64,000 nt of DNA, taken from the NCBI GenBank assembly GCA_027493445.1, contig JAOSKU010000001.1:4107845-4171844 (forward strand). The letters are read 5' to 3'. Below, piece after piece: positions 1 through 9,214 of the stretch. Below the pieces are notes generated by a model. That model saw only the letters and a program-made list of their open reading frames with translations, did no database searches and was not told the origin of the DNA. The position numbers were made by a program, and so were the translations under genes. Each line of letters begins with the position of its first letter. Position 1 is the first letter of the stretch. The stretch comes from Thermoleophilia bacterium (GTDB lineage: Bacteria > Actinomycetota > Thermoleophilia > RBG-16-64-13).

Positions 1-638
1 TGCGCCCGGGCGAGGCGGTAACCCTCCTGGGGGCGAACGGCGCGGGCAAGACCTCCACGCTGCTCGCCCTCATGGGCGTGGTCCGCCCCCAGTCGGGCAC
101 CATCACCCTTGCGGGCGACTCGCTCCTCGGGCTCTCCCCGAGGTGGTCGCTCGGCGGGGCGTCTCCCTCGTCCCCGAGGGCCGGCACGTATTCGCCCGCT
201 TGACAGTCGAGGAGAACCTGCGTCTGGGGGCGAGCGGCCGCCGCGATCGCGGCGCGATTGCGGCCGACCGGAACGCTGTCTACCAGCGCTTCCCGACCCT
301 TGCCGAGCGCAAAGGCCAGCGGGCGGGAACCCTCTCCGGGGGAGCAGCAACAGCTCGCTATCGGCCGCGCGCTGCTCTCGCGGCCGCGGCTCCTGCTCCT
401 CGACGAGCCTTCCCTGGGGCTGGCCCCCCGGGTCGTGGACGAGGTCTTCCGAGCGCTCGAGGACCTGCGGCGGGAAGGGATGACCATCCTCCTCGTGGAG
501 CAGTACGCACACCGCGCGCTTGCCTTCGCGGACTCGGTCTGCGTGCTCAGCCGCGGCGAACTCGTGCAGGCGGGCCCGGCGGCCGAGCTCCTGGCCTCGG
601 GTACCCTCGAAGACACCTACCTGGGCAGCCGAGAGTGA
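1..638 (+). pseudogene. livF: LivF-type branched-chain amino acid ABC transporter ATPase, 5' partial, two frameshifts
   Basis: This is the cytoplasmic ATPase of a LivFGHMK-type importer. It enters the window without its first residues. Walker A (GANGAGKTS) is read in the frame starting at base 3. Near base 140 a G is missing and the frame moves to give VSLVPEGRHVFARLTVEENL. At the G run 338-342 the frame moves back, giving EQQQLAIGRALL, Walker B LLLLDEPSLGLAP and the terminal VEQYAHRAL segment. All family motifs are present in order, so the two indels are more likely homopolymer errors than real decay. LivH starts 8 bases downstream, so this is the 3' end of a transporter operon whose LivG and LivK lie outside. 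A true pseudogene is the alternative. Confidence 0.85.
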
Positions 639-645
639 GGGCCAG

Positions 646-1530
646 ATGACGGGGTTCCTGCAGAGCCTGCTCGATTCCTTGAGCTTCGGTAGCCTCTTCG
701 GCCTCACCGCACTCGGCATCGCGCTCGTGTTCGGGGTCATGCGCATGATCAACTTCGCCCACGGCGAGCTCATCATGGTGGCCGCATACTCCGTCTTCGT
801 GCTTCGCGGTCTGCCCCTGCCTGTCACCCTCTTTCTCAGTCTGGGGGTGGCCGTCCTCGTGGCCCTGCTCCTCGAGCGGGCCGCCTTCCGCCCGGTGCGG
901 AACGCGCACCCCACCACGCTCCTCGTCACTTCCTTCGTCGCGAGCTACCTACTGCAGAACGTAGTCATGGCGGTGGCCGGTGCGCGCCCCAAGGGGGTCG
1001 ACGTCTCGCCTGAGCTCCTCGAGGTGATCTCGCTGGGGAACCTCCGGGTGTCGACCATCGACCTCGTCACCATCGTGACCTCGGCCGTGCTCATCATGCT
1101 CCTCTGGTTGCTCCTTTCCCGCACGCTCATCGGGGTGCAGATGCGGGCAGCTGCGGACGACTTCCTGATGGCCCGGCTTTTGGGGGTGCGGGCGAACCGC
1201 GTCATCGCTGCCGCCTTTGCCGCGAGCGGGCTCCTCGCCGGCTGCGTCTCTCTCCTCCTCGTGGCCCGCAGCGGCAGCATCTCACCTACCATGGGCCTGA
1301 CTCCAGTCCTTGTCGGCTTCGTGGCCGCTGTCATCGGAGGAGTGGGGAGCCTCGTGGGGGCGCTTGTGGGTGGTTACCTCCTGGGCCTCGCCACCGTGCT
1401 CTTGCAGACCTACCTCCCTTCAGGCGTCGTCGGCTACCGCGACGGCCTCGTGTTCGGCTTCGTGATCCTGATCCTCCTGCTCCGGCCGCAGGGGCTGCTC
1501 GCGAGCTCGGCCGAGAGGACGAGGGTGTGA
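646..1530 (+). CDS. livH: LivH-type ABC transporter permease
   Basis: Inner-membrane permease subunit of a branched-chain amino acid-type ABC importer, 294 residues from ATG 646, the usual length for LivH. It has about eight hydrophobic segments, the family signature around GIALVFGVMRMINFAHGE near residues 23-40, and the C-terminal LLRPQGLL motif. It lies between LivF and LivM and overlaps LivM by 4 bases, which points to translational coupling. In this gene cluster the imported solute need not be an amino acid. Liv-type systems also carry urea, amides and aromatic or methylated compounds, and the downstream catabolic genes suggest such a substrate (inference). Confidence 0.9.
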   Translation: MTGFLQSLLDSLSFGSLFGLTALGIALVFGVMRMINFAHGELIMVAAYSVFVLRGLPLPVTLFLSLGVAVLVALLLERAAFRPVRNAHPTTLLVTSFVASYLLQNVVMAVAGARPKGVDVSPELLEVISLGNLRVSTIDLVTIVTSAVLIMLLWLLLSRTLIGVQMRAAADDFLMARLLGVRANRVIAAAFAASGLLAGCVSLLLVARSGSISPTMGLTPVLVGFVAAVIGGVGSLVGALVGGYLLGLATVLLQTYLPSGVVGYRDGLVFGFVILILLLRPQGLLASSAERTRV

Positions 1531-2627
1531 TGGTGCTCGCGCCGACCCGTTCCGGACTCCGCCGCGTGGCACCCTTGGCCGTGCCCGTCATCCTTGCATG
1601 CCTCATCGTCCTCCTCGCCTCGTTCGCCGCGAGCTCGGTGCAGCGGACTGTAACCACCATGCTCGTCAACCTGGTCCTCGTTGTGGGCCTTTACGTCTTC
1701 GTGGGCAACTCCGGGGTGCTTTCCTTTGGCCACATCGGCTTCATGGCCATCGGCGCTTACGCGGACGCCATCTTCACCATCCCCGTGCAGCTCAAGAAGG
1801 TCATGCTGCCGCATCTCCCGGCCGTCTTTGCCCAACTCACCCTCCCCACCCCTGTGGCCGTACTCGCGGCAGGGCTCGCGGCTGCGCTCGTGGCCCTGCT
1901 GGTCTCTCTGCCCCTCATGCGCATGAGTCTCGTCACCCTGCCCATCGCCACCCTGGCCTTCCTGGTGATCGTGCGCCAGGTGTTGGGCAACTGGGAGTCG
2001 GTCACCCGTGGGGTGGGGACCATGCTGGGCATCCCCATCGACACCACGATGACCTCGGCGCTCCTCTGGGCGGTGGTGGCCATGGTCGTTGCCTTTCTCT
2101 TCCAGGGCTCGCGCTTCGGTCTGAGGCTGCGGGCCTGTCGGGAGGAGGAGGTGGCGGCCCGGGCCCTTGGCATCGGGGTTACTGCCGAGCGCACCATCGC
2201 CTTCGTCCTCTCGGCCTTCCTCGCCGGGGCGGCGGGCGCCCTCTACGGGCACGAGCTCGGCAGTCTATACCCCGACGCCTTCTACTTCTCCGCCACCTTC
2301 CTCGTTATCACCATGCTCATCATCGGGGGCAGCGGCAGTCTCGCCGGGGCCTTCACGGGCACTGTCCTCGTCTCGGCGGCCGCTGAAATCCTTCGCCGTG
2401 CGGAGGGGGGCTTCCACCTGGCCGGCCTCGCCGTGCCCGCCCGGCCTGGCCTGGGGGCTATCGTGCTCGCCGTGGTCATGCTCCTCGCCCTCGCCTACCG
2501 GCCGCAGGGGATCACGCGGGGGAGGGAGTCCGGGATCCCCCGCCTCGGCGGGGGTCGACCCGTACGTGTCCCACAGTCGGACGAACACCCGGATCGTTTG
2601 GCGAACGAGACGGAGGGCGAGGTGTGA
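1527..2627 (+). CDS. livM: LivM-type ABC transporter permease
   Basis: Second permease subunit of the Liv-type importer, 366 residues. The LivM hallmarks are visible: the long hydrophobic N-terminus, VLSFGHIGFMAIGAYA near residues 65-80, the cytoplasmic coupling segment LRLRACREEEVAARALGI near residue 200, and the IIGGSGSLAGAFTG helix before the C-terminal YRPQGI motif. The last ~45 residues after that motif are charged and proline/glycine-rich and look like a non-conserved tail. Its stop overlaps the GTG candidate start of the next gene, so transport and catabolism are encoded in one transcript. Confidence 0.9.
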   Translation: MMVLAPTRSGLRRVAPLAVPVILACLIVLLASFAASSVQRTVTTMLVNLVLVVGLYVFVGNSGVLSFGHIGFMAIGAYADAIFTIPVQLKKVMLPHLPAVFAQLTLPTPVAVLAAGLAAALVALLVSLPLMRMSLVTLPIATLAFLVIVRQVLGNWESVTRGVGTMLGIPIDTTMTSALLWAVVAMVVAFLFQGSRFGLRLRACREEEVAARALGIGVTAERTIAFVLSAFLAGAAGALYGHELGSLYPDAFYFSATFLVITMLIIGGSGSLAGAFTGTVLVSAAAEILRRAEGGFHLAGLAVPARPGLGAIVLAVVMLLALAYRPQGITRGRESGIPRLGGGRPVRVPQSDEHPDRLANETEGEV

Positions 2628-3622
2628 GGCCGGCGTCGGCACCAGTGGATGTTCGACATGAGAGCGAGGCGAGTGTGACTCAAGACAAGACAGCCATCGC
2701 GGTGGTGGGATCCGGACTTATGGGCCATAGCATCGCCCAGGTGTTGGCGCTGGCAGGGCACCGTGTGGCCGTCCATGACGCGGACGCTGCGGCGCTCGCG
2801 TCTGTGCCCGCGCGCGTGCAGCGGAACCTCGGCGAACTCGTGCGGTGGGGCATGGTCGACGCAGCTGACGCCGCGGCGACCGTAGCACGGCTCTCGCTGA
2901 GTTCTGACCTTCCGACCACGGTGACCGGTGCCGAGTTCGTGTTCGAAGCCATCTGGGAGAACCTGGCGGCCAAGCGGCAGCTGTTCGGGGAACTCGACCG
3001 CCTCTGTCTTCCCGAAACGATCCTTGCCAGCAACTCGTCCAGTCTGATGCCTTCGTTGCTGCAGTCCGACGCCGAACACCCCGAGCGGATCCTCGTGGCC
3101 CACTTCTTCAACCCCCCTTACTTGGTGCCTCTGGTCGAGGTGGTCAAGGGCGCGCGTACGTCCGACGATACCGTCAACCGGGTGTACGAACTGCTGGTCC
3201 GGGCCGGTCGGACGCCTGTCCTCGTGCGCAAAGAGGTCCCGGGCTTCCTGGCCAACCGGATGCAGCTCGCGCTGGTGCGAGAAGCTATCCATCTGGTCGA
3301 GGAGGGAGTAGCGTCCCCCGAGGACGTCGACTTGGCCGTGCAGGCGGGCTTCGGACGACGCTTCTGCGTCGCAGGACCCATGGGCGTCACTGAGTCCATC
3401 GGATGGGACCTTGCGGTGGCGGTCCTCAACACGACCTTCCCCTCGCTCGACAACCGGATGACAGCCGGTTCTCTGGCCGAAGGGTTAATCGAGCGTGGCG
3501 AACTCGGCATGAAGACTGGCCGGGGGCTTCTGCGCTGGACGGATGAGTCGGTCGAGGCGTGGCGCTCTCGAATGGCGCGGGCGCTGGTGGAGTTGGAGCG
3601 AAACGAGGCCTTCAGGCCTTAG
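2624..3622 (+). CDS. 3-hydroxyacyl-CoA dehydrogenase family protein (first copy)
   Basis: NAD-dependent oxidoreductase of the 3-hydroxyacyl-CoA dehydrogenase/L-carnitine dehydrogenase superfamily. The N-terminal Rossmann motif VVGSGLMGHSIAQ is followed by the conserved E in EFVFEAIWENL, the SNSSSL and HFFNPPYLVPLVEVV segments, and a C-terminal helical domain ending in KTGRGLLRW. Two starts are possible: GTG 2624, which overlaps the livM stop, or GTG 2675, which begins just before the nucleotide-binding fold as in relatives; I favour 2675. It would oxidise a beta-hydroxy acid or its CoA ester in the cytoplasm. A second, more diverged paralog lies at 11,515, so the pathway may have two separate beta-oxidation-like steps. 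Confidence 0.85.
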   Translation: MRPASAPVDVRHESEASVTQDKTAIAVVGSGLMGHSIAQVLALAGHRVAVHDADAAALASVPARVQRNLGELVRWGMVDAADAAATVARLSLSSDLPTTVTGAEFVFEAIWENLAAKRQLFGELDRLCLPETILASNSSSLMPSLLQSDAEHPERILVAHFFNPPYLVPLVEVVKGARTSDDTVNRVYELLVRAGRTPVLVRKEVPGFLANRMQLALVREAIHLVEEGVASPEDVDLAVQAGFGRRFCVAGPMGVTESIGWDLAVAVLNTTFPSLDNRMTAGSLAEGLIERGELGMKTGRGLLRWTDESVEAWRSRMARALVELERNEAFRP

Positions 3623-3712
3623 AAATGAGGGCGTAGTTCGACCGAACGGGATGGGTCGCATCCCGAGGCATGGTGACGATGATATGCGATCCAGAGGGAG
3701 ACACCGGCTGAG

Positions 3713-5824
3713 ATGAGATTCGCGATAGATACGGGCGGGACGTTCACCGACCTCGCCATAGAGGACGACTCCGGTCGACTGCACCAGTTCAAGGCATCGA
3801 CGACTCCCGATGACCCGGTGGTCGGTCTCCTGGATGTGCTAGAGGTCGGGGCCGATGCGCTGGGCCTCACGCGAAGGGATCTCCTGCAGCGGGGCGACAT
3901 GCTCCTTCACGGCACGACGCGGGCGATCAACGCGGTGGTAACCGAGACGACCGCCCGGACGGCCTTCCTGACGACGGCCGGCCACCCGGATATCTTGCTC
4001 TTCCGGGAGGGAGGGCGGACCAGGCCGTTCGACAGACGACGCGAGTTTCCCGATCCCTACGTGCCCCGCTCGCTGACGTTCGAGGTCCCCGAGCGAATCG
4101 GCTCCCAGGGCGAGATCGTGCTCCCACTCGATGAGGGCGCTGTTCGTCTCATTGCGGACCGACTGATCGCGGTCGGAGTGGAAGCGGTGGGCGTCTGCCT
4201 CTTGTGGTCCATAATGAACCCTGCGCACGAACTGCGCGTGGGCAGGATCCTGGCGGAGTCGTTGCCCGGAGTCCCATACACGTTGTCCCACCGGCTGAAC
4301 CCTATCCTCCGCGAGTATCGACGGGCCTCGTCCACGGTGATCGACGCGTCGCTCAAACCGGTGATGACCGAGTACCTGAGGGGACTCGAGCGCCGTTTGC
4401 GTGAGGCCGGCTTCGCGGGGAGAGTGCTGGTTTCGACCTCCACCGGCGGGGTCATGGATGCAATCGAGGTGGCCGACGCCCCGATCCACGCACTGAACTC
4501 TGGTCCGGCCATGGCCCCGATCGCCGGCCGTCGCTACGCAGACGCCGACGCGAGTATGTCCACCGCCATCGTGGCGGATACTGGCGGAACGACGTATGAC
4601 CTGAGCCTCGTGCAGCGAGGGCGCATACCCTCCTCGGCAGAGACCTGGATCGGCGAGCCCTACCTCGGCCACATGACCGGTTTCCCATCAGTGGCGGTGC
4701 GCAGCATCGGCGCGGGCGGGGGCAGCATCGCGTGGGTGGACGAGTACGGACTGCTGCACGTCGGGCCGCAGAGTGCGGGCGCCCTTCCCGGCCCCGCCTG
4801 TTACGGGCGTGGGGGAGACCGGCCGACGGTGACAGACGCGTGCCTCGTACTAGGCTACCTCGATGCCGAGTACTTCCTCGGCGGCAGCATGAAGCTGGAT
4901 ACAGGAGCGGCCCAGTGCGTGCTTGGCGCGCTCGCGCTGACCCTCGACCTGGGGGTGGAGGAGGCAGCGCAGGCGGTGCTGGACCTTGCCACGGAGAATA
5001 TGGTGCAGGCCATTGAGGCCATCACCATCGACCAGGGCATCGACCCCACGCAGGCGGTGCTCATCGGCGGGGGCGGCGCCGCAGGCCTCAACGCTTCTGC
5101 GATCGCGTCCCGATTGGGGTGTCCGCGAGTCGTCATCCCTCAGACCGCTAGCGTCATGAGTGCGGTGGGCATGCTGCTCTCTAACCTCGTCGGGGAGTTT
5201 CGCGCCACGTTCGTCGTCTCGAGCCGGGAGTTCGATTTTGTCGGCGTGAACCGTGTGCTCTCTGACCTCGAGTCGAGGGCAGCGGCGTTCATTCGGTCGG
5301 CGGGCGCCGCCGACGCCGACTCGTCGACTACGTTCGTCGCCGAAGCACGGTATCCCAACCAGATCTGGGAACTGCCCGTCGAGTTGCGTAGTGTGAGACT
5401 CATTTCGGCCGAGGATGTCGATACCCTGTCTACTGACTTTCACCGTATCCACGAGGAGGTCTTCGCCATCTCGGACCCTGAGTCGCCGATCGAGGTCGTG
5501 AGTTGGCGAGTGAGAGTGGATTGCCGGCTGAGTGAAATGGACCTCGCTCGCGTCGCCGACCCGAACCACGAGAAAGGCTCCCGCTCGAGACCCGTGTGGT
5601 TCCCGCCGGTCGGCCCGCGCAATGCAGGGGTCTTCGAAGTGTCCGAGATGACGCCCGGCCGCGCGGTGGACGGCCCCGCGATCATCGAGTCGCCTCTCAT
5701 GACAGTGGTGGTCGGCCCCGGCGACGTCGTTTTTCTATCGGAGTGGGGCAGCCTGGTGCTCACCCCCGCCGCCGGCTGCGAAGAGACGTCGACGGTGTCG
5801 AAGAGTGGAAGGAGGAGCGAGTGA
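3713..5824 (+). CDS. hyuA: Hydantoinase/oxoprolinase subunit A (HyuA family)
   Basis: Large subunit (703 residues) of the ATP-dependent hydantoinase, 5-oxoprolinase and acetone-carboxylase superfamily. It begins with the phosphate-binding signature DTGGTFTDLAIED (residues 5-17). It continues with HGTTRAINAV, the hydantoinase A core with DTGGTTYDLSLV near residue 290, SIGAGGGSIAWVDEYG near 335, and a C-terminal beta-rich domain. ATG 3713 follows a GGGAG-type ribosome site. It overlaps the GTG start of the B subunit by 4 bases. Family members activate a ring amide or ketone by phosphorylation before hydrolysis or carboxylation; the exact substrate cannot be read from sequence. Its place among methyltransferase genes favours an N-methylated lactam, imide or hydantoin (inference). 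Confidence 0.9.
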   Translation: MRFAIDTGGTFTDLAIEDDSGRLHQFKASTTPDDPVVGLLDVLEVGADALGLTRRDLLQRGDMLLHGTTRAINAVVTETTARTAFLTTAGHPDILLFREGGRTRPFDRRREFPDPYVPRSLTFEVPERIGSQGEIVLPLDEGAVRLIADRLIAVGVEAVGVCLLWSIMNPAHELRVGRILAESLPGVPYTLSHRLNPILREYRRASSTVIDASLKPVMTEYLRGLERRLREAGFAGRVLVSTSTGGVMDAIEVADAPIHALNSGPAMAPIAGRRYADADASMSTAIVADTGGTTYDLSLVQRGRIPSSAETWIGEPYLGHMTGFPSVAVRSIGAGGGSIAWVDEYGLLHVGPQSAGALPGPACYGRGGDRPTVTDACLVLGYLDAEYFLGGSMKLDTGAAQCVLGALALTLDLGVEEAAQAVLDLATENMVQAIEAITIDQGIDPTQAVLIGGGGAAGLNASAIASRLGCPRVVIPQTASVMSAVGMLLSNLVGEFRATFVVSSREFDFVGVNRVLSDLESRAAAFIRSAGAADADSSTTFVAEARYPNQIWELPVELRSVRLISAEDVDTLSTDFHRIHEEVFAISDPESPIEVVSWRVRVDCRLSEMDLARVADPNHEKGSRSRPVWFPPVGPRNAGVFEVSEMTPGRAVDGPAIIESPLMTVVVGPGDVVFLSEWGSLVLTPAAGCEETSTVSKSGRRSE

Positions 5825-7622
5825 AAGGCTCCATCAGAGCGGGAATGGGATCCCCGAAGCTGGGCGGAGTCCAACTCGCGATCCTGAACAGCCGGCTGCA
5901 AGGCATCGTGCTGCGGATGGCCAACACCCTGCTCCGGTCGGGGCGGTCCGGCGTCTTGAATACGGCGAAGGACTTCTCGTGCTCGGTCATGACCAGCTCG
6001 GGCGAGCTTTTCGCCATGGCTGAGAGTCTCCCCATCCACGTCATGAGCGGACACCTCCTCGGGAGGACGCTTATCGAGCTGCAGCCCCACCTCGAGCGCG
6101 GCGACGCCTTCCTTAACAACTCGCCCTACCACGGCAACACCCATCCCGCCGATCACTCGATCCTGGTTCCCGTCATCGACGACAACGGGGTGCATCGGTT
6201 CACGATGATGGCCAAGGGCCACCAGGCGGACTGCGGGAACTCGCAACCGACGACCTATCACGGCCAGGCCAAAGACGTGTACGAGGAAGGCGCGCTGATC
6301 TTCCCCGCCGTCAGGATCCAGCGGGACTATCGCGACGTGGTCGACATCATCCGCATGTGTGAGGCCCGCATCCGCGTTCCCGAGCAGTGGCGGGGCGACT
6401 ACCTCGCCGAGTTGGGTGCCGCCCGTATAGGGGAGCGCCAACTCCTGGCACTCGGTGCCGAGGTCGGGTGGGACACGCTCGACGCCTTCACCCAGTCATG
6501 GTTCGACTACAGCGAGCAGAAGATGATCGCCACCATTCGGGGCCTCTCCTCCGGCAAGGCGACCGCTCGATCGGCCCACGACCCTTTGCCCGGTATGAGC
6601 GAGGGTATCCCGGTCCGCGCTGACGTCGAAGTTGATGCCGAGGCGGCGACCATTACGGTGGATCTTCGCGACAATCTGGAGTGTCAGCCGTTTGGCCTCA
6701 ACCTCAGCGAGGCCACGTCGTACGGAGCGGCTCTCATTGGGGTCTTCAACGGCATCTCGGACGACGTGCCGATCAACAGCGGCAGCTTCCGAAGGGTCCG
6801 GGTCCATTTGGGGGAGAACTGCATGGTAGGCGTTCCCCGCCATCCGGCTAGTTGCTCGGTCGCCACCACCAACATCGCCGACCGTGTCGCCAACGCGGTC
6901 CAGCGGGCAATCGCCATGATCGGTGAGGGCATGGGGCGGGCCGAAGCCGGGCTGGTTATCCCTCCTGGCGGCGCAGTGGTCTCCGGCATCGATCCCAGAC
7001 ACGGTGGCGCACCCTTCGTCAACCAGGTGATCCTGCCCGGCATCACGGGGGGGCAGCCACTCCTTACGCCGACGGTTGGCTGACCACCGGCCACGTGGGC
7101 AACGCCGGCATGGCCCTCAGAGACAGCACCGAGATCGATGAGCTCCGCTTCCCCCTGAGGGTCGTCGACCAACGGATCCTAGCCGACACTGAGGGGGCAG
7201 GACGTCGTCGAGGTGCCCCCGGGGGTCTGGTGGAGATCGCCGCGGTCGGAACGACCGTCGAAGCAATGTATGGAAGCGACGGTTCGGTGTTCCCCGCTGA
7301 GGGAGTACGAAACGGGCGCGCCGGGGCGCTCGCGGCGGCCATGAAACGGACTCGGACCGGAGAAATCGAACCGGCGCCGTCCTTTGGCGGGGTGCTTCTA
7401 CAGGATGGTGAGTCGGTGATCTCCAGGAGTGCCGGCGGTGGAGGCTACGGCTCGCCTATGACCAGGGAGCCCGAGCGGGTGCTCAAGGACGTCGTGGAGG
7501 GATGGGTCTCGCGGGAGCGCGCAGAGGCAGTGTACGGGGTCGCAATCGTCGACGGCCGACTCGACCGGGAAGCCACCGAGCGGCTGAGGACGTCGCTCGG
7601 CGCCGGCTCCCCAGCGGGATGA
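5821..7622 (+). CDS. hyuB: Hydantoinase/oxoprolinase subunit B (HyuB family), one frameshift
   Basis: Partner of HyuA. GTG 5821 opens a reading frame with the HyuB motifs VLNTAKDFSCSV, NNSPYHGNTHPADH and SGSFRRVRV. The frame stops at 7083, but the expected continuation YADGWLTTGHVGNAG is present from base 7065 in the next frame and runs to 7622 with the C-terminal SAGGGGYGSP motif. The one-base loss lies between the seven-G run at 7047-7053 and base 7064. Joined, the protein is about 600 residues, normal for the family. The frameshift is probably a sequencing error; if real, the B subunit would lack its last ~180 residues. The stop overlaps the next ATG (ATGA). Confidence 0.85.
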
Positions 7623-8524
7623 CGGGCGTGGAACCGCTCGTCAGCGGAACTCTCACGGTGCTGTCCGGCGCTTGTTCGGAGGTGGCCGTCGGTGGTTCGG
7701 GTCCGACCGTCCTCATCGGGGAACGGATCAGTCCCAGCGGGCGGCCTGCCCTGGCTGAGGCCCTGCTTCGGGAGGACCTCGATCCCATACGTGAAGAGGC
7801 CCGGGTTCAGGTGGCGGCGGGGGCCGCCGTCCTCGACGTCAACGTGGCTGCGCCCGGAGTGGACGAGGTCAGACTCCTGCCCATGGCCGTGCGGGCGATC
7901 CAAGAAGAGCGCGACGTGCCCCTCTGTCTTGACAGTTCGCGGCCCGAGGCTTTAGCCGCTACCCTTGCCGTCACCCGGGGCCGGCCCTTGGTAAGTTCGG
8001 TCCGAGCCGATGAGGAAGACCTTCGACGCATGATGCCACTCGTCGCGGCGTATGGGACGTCGGTCATCGGACTCACCATGACTACGGACGGCATCCCCCA
8101 GACTGCGCGCGGACGTCTCGGGCTCGCCGAACGCATCGTCGCGGCGGCCGAGGCGCACGGCATCTCGCGCGACCGAATCGTGATCGACTGCCTAGCTCTG
8201 GCCGTGGGGGCCGAACGGGAATCGGCGTTGGTCACGCTTGAAGCCTGCCGCCTCGTGCGCTCGGAACTCGGGGTGAACCTGGTGCTCGGAGTCAGCAACG
8301 TCTCCTATGGACTGCCCGCACGAAGCGTGCTGAACGCAGCGTTCTGCACGCTTGCCATTCAGGCGGGCGTCGGCTCTCTGATCGTCGACGTGGCTCGGGT
8401 GCGGCCAGCCGTCCTCGCGACCGACCTACTGTTGGCCAGGGACGAGTGGGCTGGGCGGTACGTTGGGGCGTATAAGAGAGGGCTTTTCGACATCTTCTCG
8501 CAACAAGGGGGCGCTCGTGGATGA
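7619..8524 (+). CDS. Methyltetrahydrofolate:corrinoid methyltransferase (MtrH/MtgA/AcsE-like)
   Basis: Pterin-binding TIM-barrel methyltransferase, 301 residues from ATG 7619, which overlaps the hyuB stop. It has the dihydropteroate-synthase-like strand motifs: IGERISPSG, AAVLDVNVAAPGVDE, the CLDSS motif, and GVSNVSYGLP, which in this family lines the methyl-tetrahydrofolate site. It would carry a methyl group between the corrinoid protein encoded next and tetrahydrofolate, feeding the Wood-Ljungdahl or C1 pool. The segment between 7502 and 7619 belongs to hyuB, not to this gene. The product shares an operon with the corrinoid protein and the MttB-type enzyme, which completes a three-part methyl-transfer system. 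Confidence 0.88.
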   Translation: MTGVEPLVSGTLTVLSGACSEVAVGGSGPTVLIGERISPSGRPALAEALLREDLDPIREEARVQVAAGAAVLDVNVAAPGVDEVRLLPMAVRAIQEERDVPLCLDSSRPEALAATLAVTRGRPLVSSVRADEEDLRRMMPLVAAYGTSVIGLTMTTDGIPQTARGRLGLAERIVAAAEAHGISRDRIVIDCLALAVGAERESALVTLEACRLVRSELGVNLVLGVSNVSYGLPARSVLNAAFCTLAIQAGVGSLIVDVARVRPAVLATDLLLARDEWAGRYVGAYKRGLFDIFSQQGGARG

Positions 8525-9188
8525 GACCAACCAGATACTGCGGGAACTGCGCGCGGCAATCCAGGAGTACGACGCCGCGCGGGCTGGGGCGCTGGCCGAG
8601 CGCAGTCTCGCGGAGGGCATCCCCCAGGTAGACTCGCTCGCGGCTATGACTGAGGCCATCCGTGAGGTGGGTGAGGCGTTCGGGCGGGGCGACCTCTTCC
8701 TGCCCGACTTGATCGGGGCTGCCAAAGCACTGGAAGCCGCCCTGCCTGTGCTCAGACAGGCAATGATCGACGAGGCGGAGCGGCCCGAGACTCGCGGGGT
8801 CGTGGTACTGGGCACTGTGCTCGGCGACGTGCACACCATCGGCAAGGGGATGGTCTCGGCGTTGCTCACCGCGAACGGCTTCGAGGTCCACGACCTGGGA
8901 GTGAACGTCGCCACCTCCGACTTCATCGCCGCGGTGCGCGATCGGCAGGCTCGGATCCTGGCCATGTCGGCACTACTGACTTCAACGGCCGTGCAGATTG
9001 GACCTGTCGTCAAAGGCCTTGAGGAAGCAGGGCTCCGAAGGCAGGTGCTCGTGGCCATCGGGGGAGGGGCGGTCACGGCAGAGCTCGCCCACGCCTTGAA
9101 GGTCGACGCGTACCACGCCACGGCGCCCGGGGGGGTCGACCTGATCGTCTCGATGCTCGAAGACAAAGCCGAGGCAGGCCTCGCTTAA
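8517..9188 (+). CDS. Corrinoid (cobalamin-binding) methyl-carrier protein
   Basis: Methyl-carrier protein of about 223 residues starting at GTG 8517, eight bases inside the preceding gene. The N-terminal four-helix cap domain (residues ~1-95) is followed by the B12-binding Rossmann domain. This carries the lower-ligand motif GDVHTIGKG (the D-x-H-x-x-G box), then SALLTSTAVQ and the GGGAVT motif, all needed to hold base-off cobalamin. In characterised MtgC/MtqC/MttC systems such proteins accept a methyl group from an MttB-type enzyme and pass it to a pterin methyltransferase, exactly the two neighbours seen here. Such systems also need a reductive activator (RamA-type), which is not in this window. 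Confidence 0.92.
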   Translation: MDETNQILRELRAAIQEYDAARAGALAERSLAEGIPQVDSLAAMTEAIREVGEAFGRGDLFLPDLIGAAKALEAALPVLRQAMIDEAERPETRGVVVLGTVLGDVHTIGKGMVSALLTANGFEVHDLGVNVATSDFIAAVRDRQARILAMSALLTSTAVQIGPVVKGLEEAGLRRQVLVAIGGGAVTAELAHALKVDAYHATAPGGVDLIVSMLEDKAEAGLA

Positions 9189-9214
9189 CGCGACGAACCG
9201 AAGGAGTAGCAGCA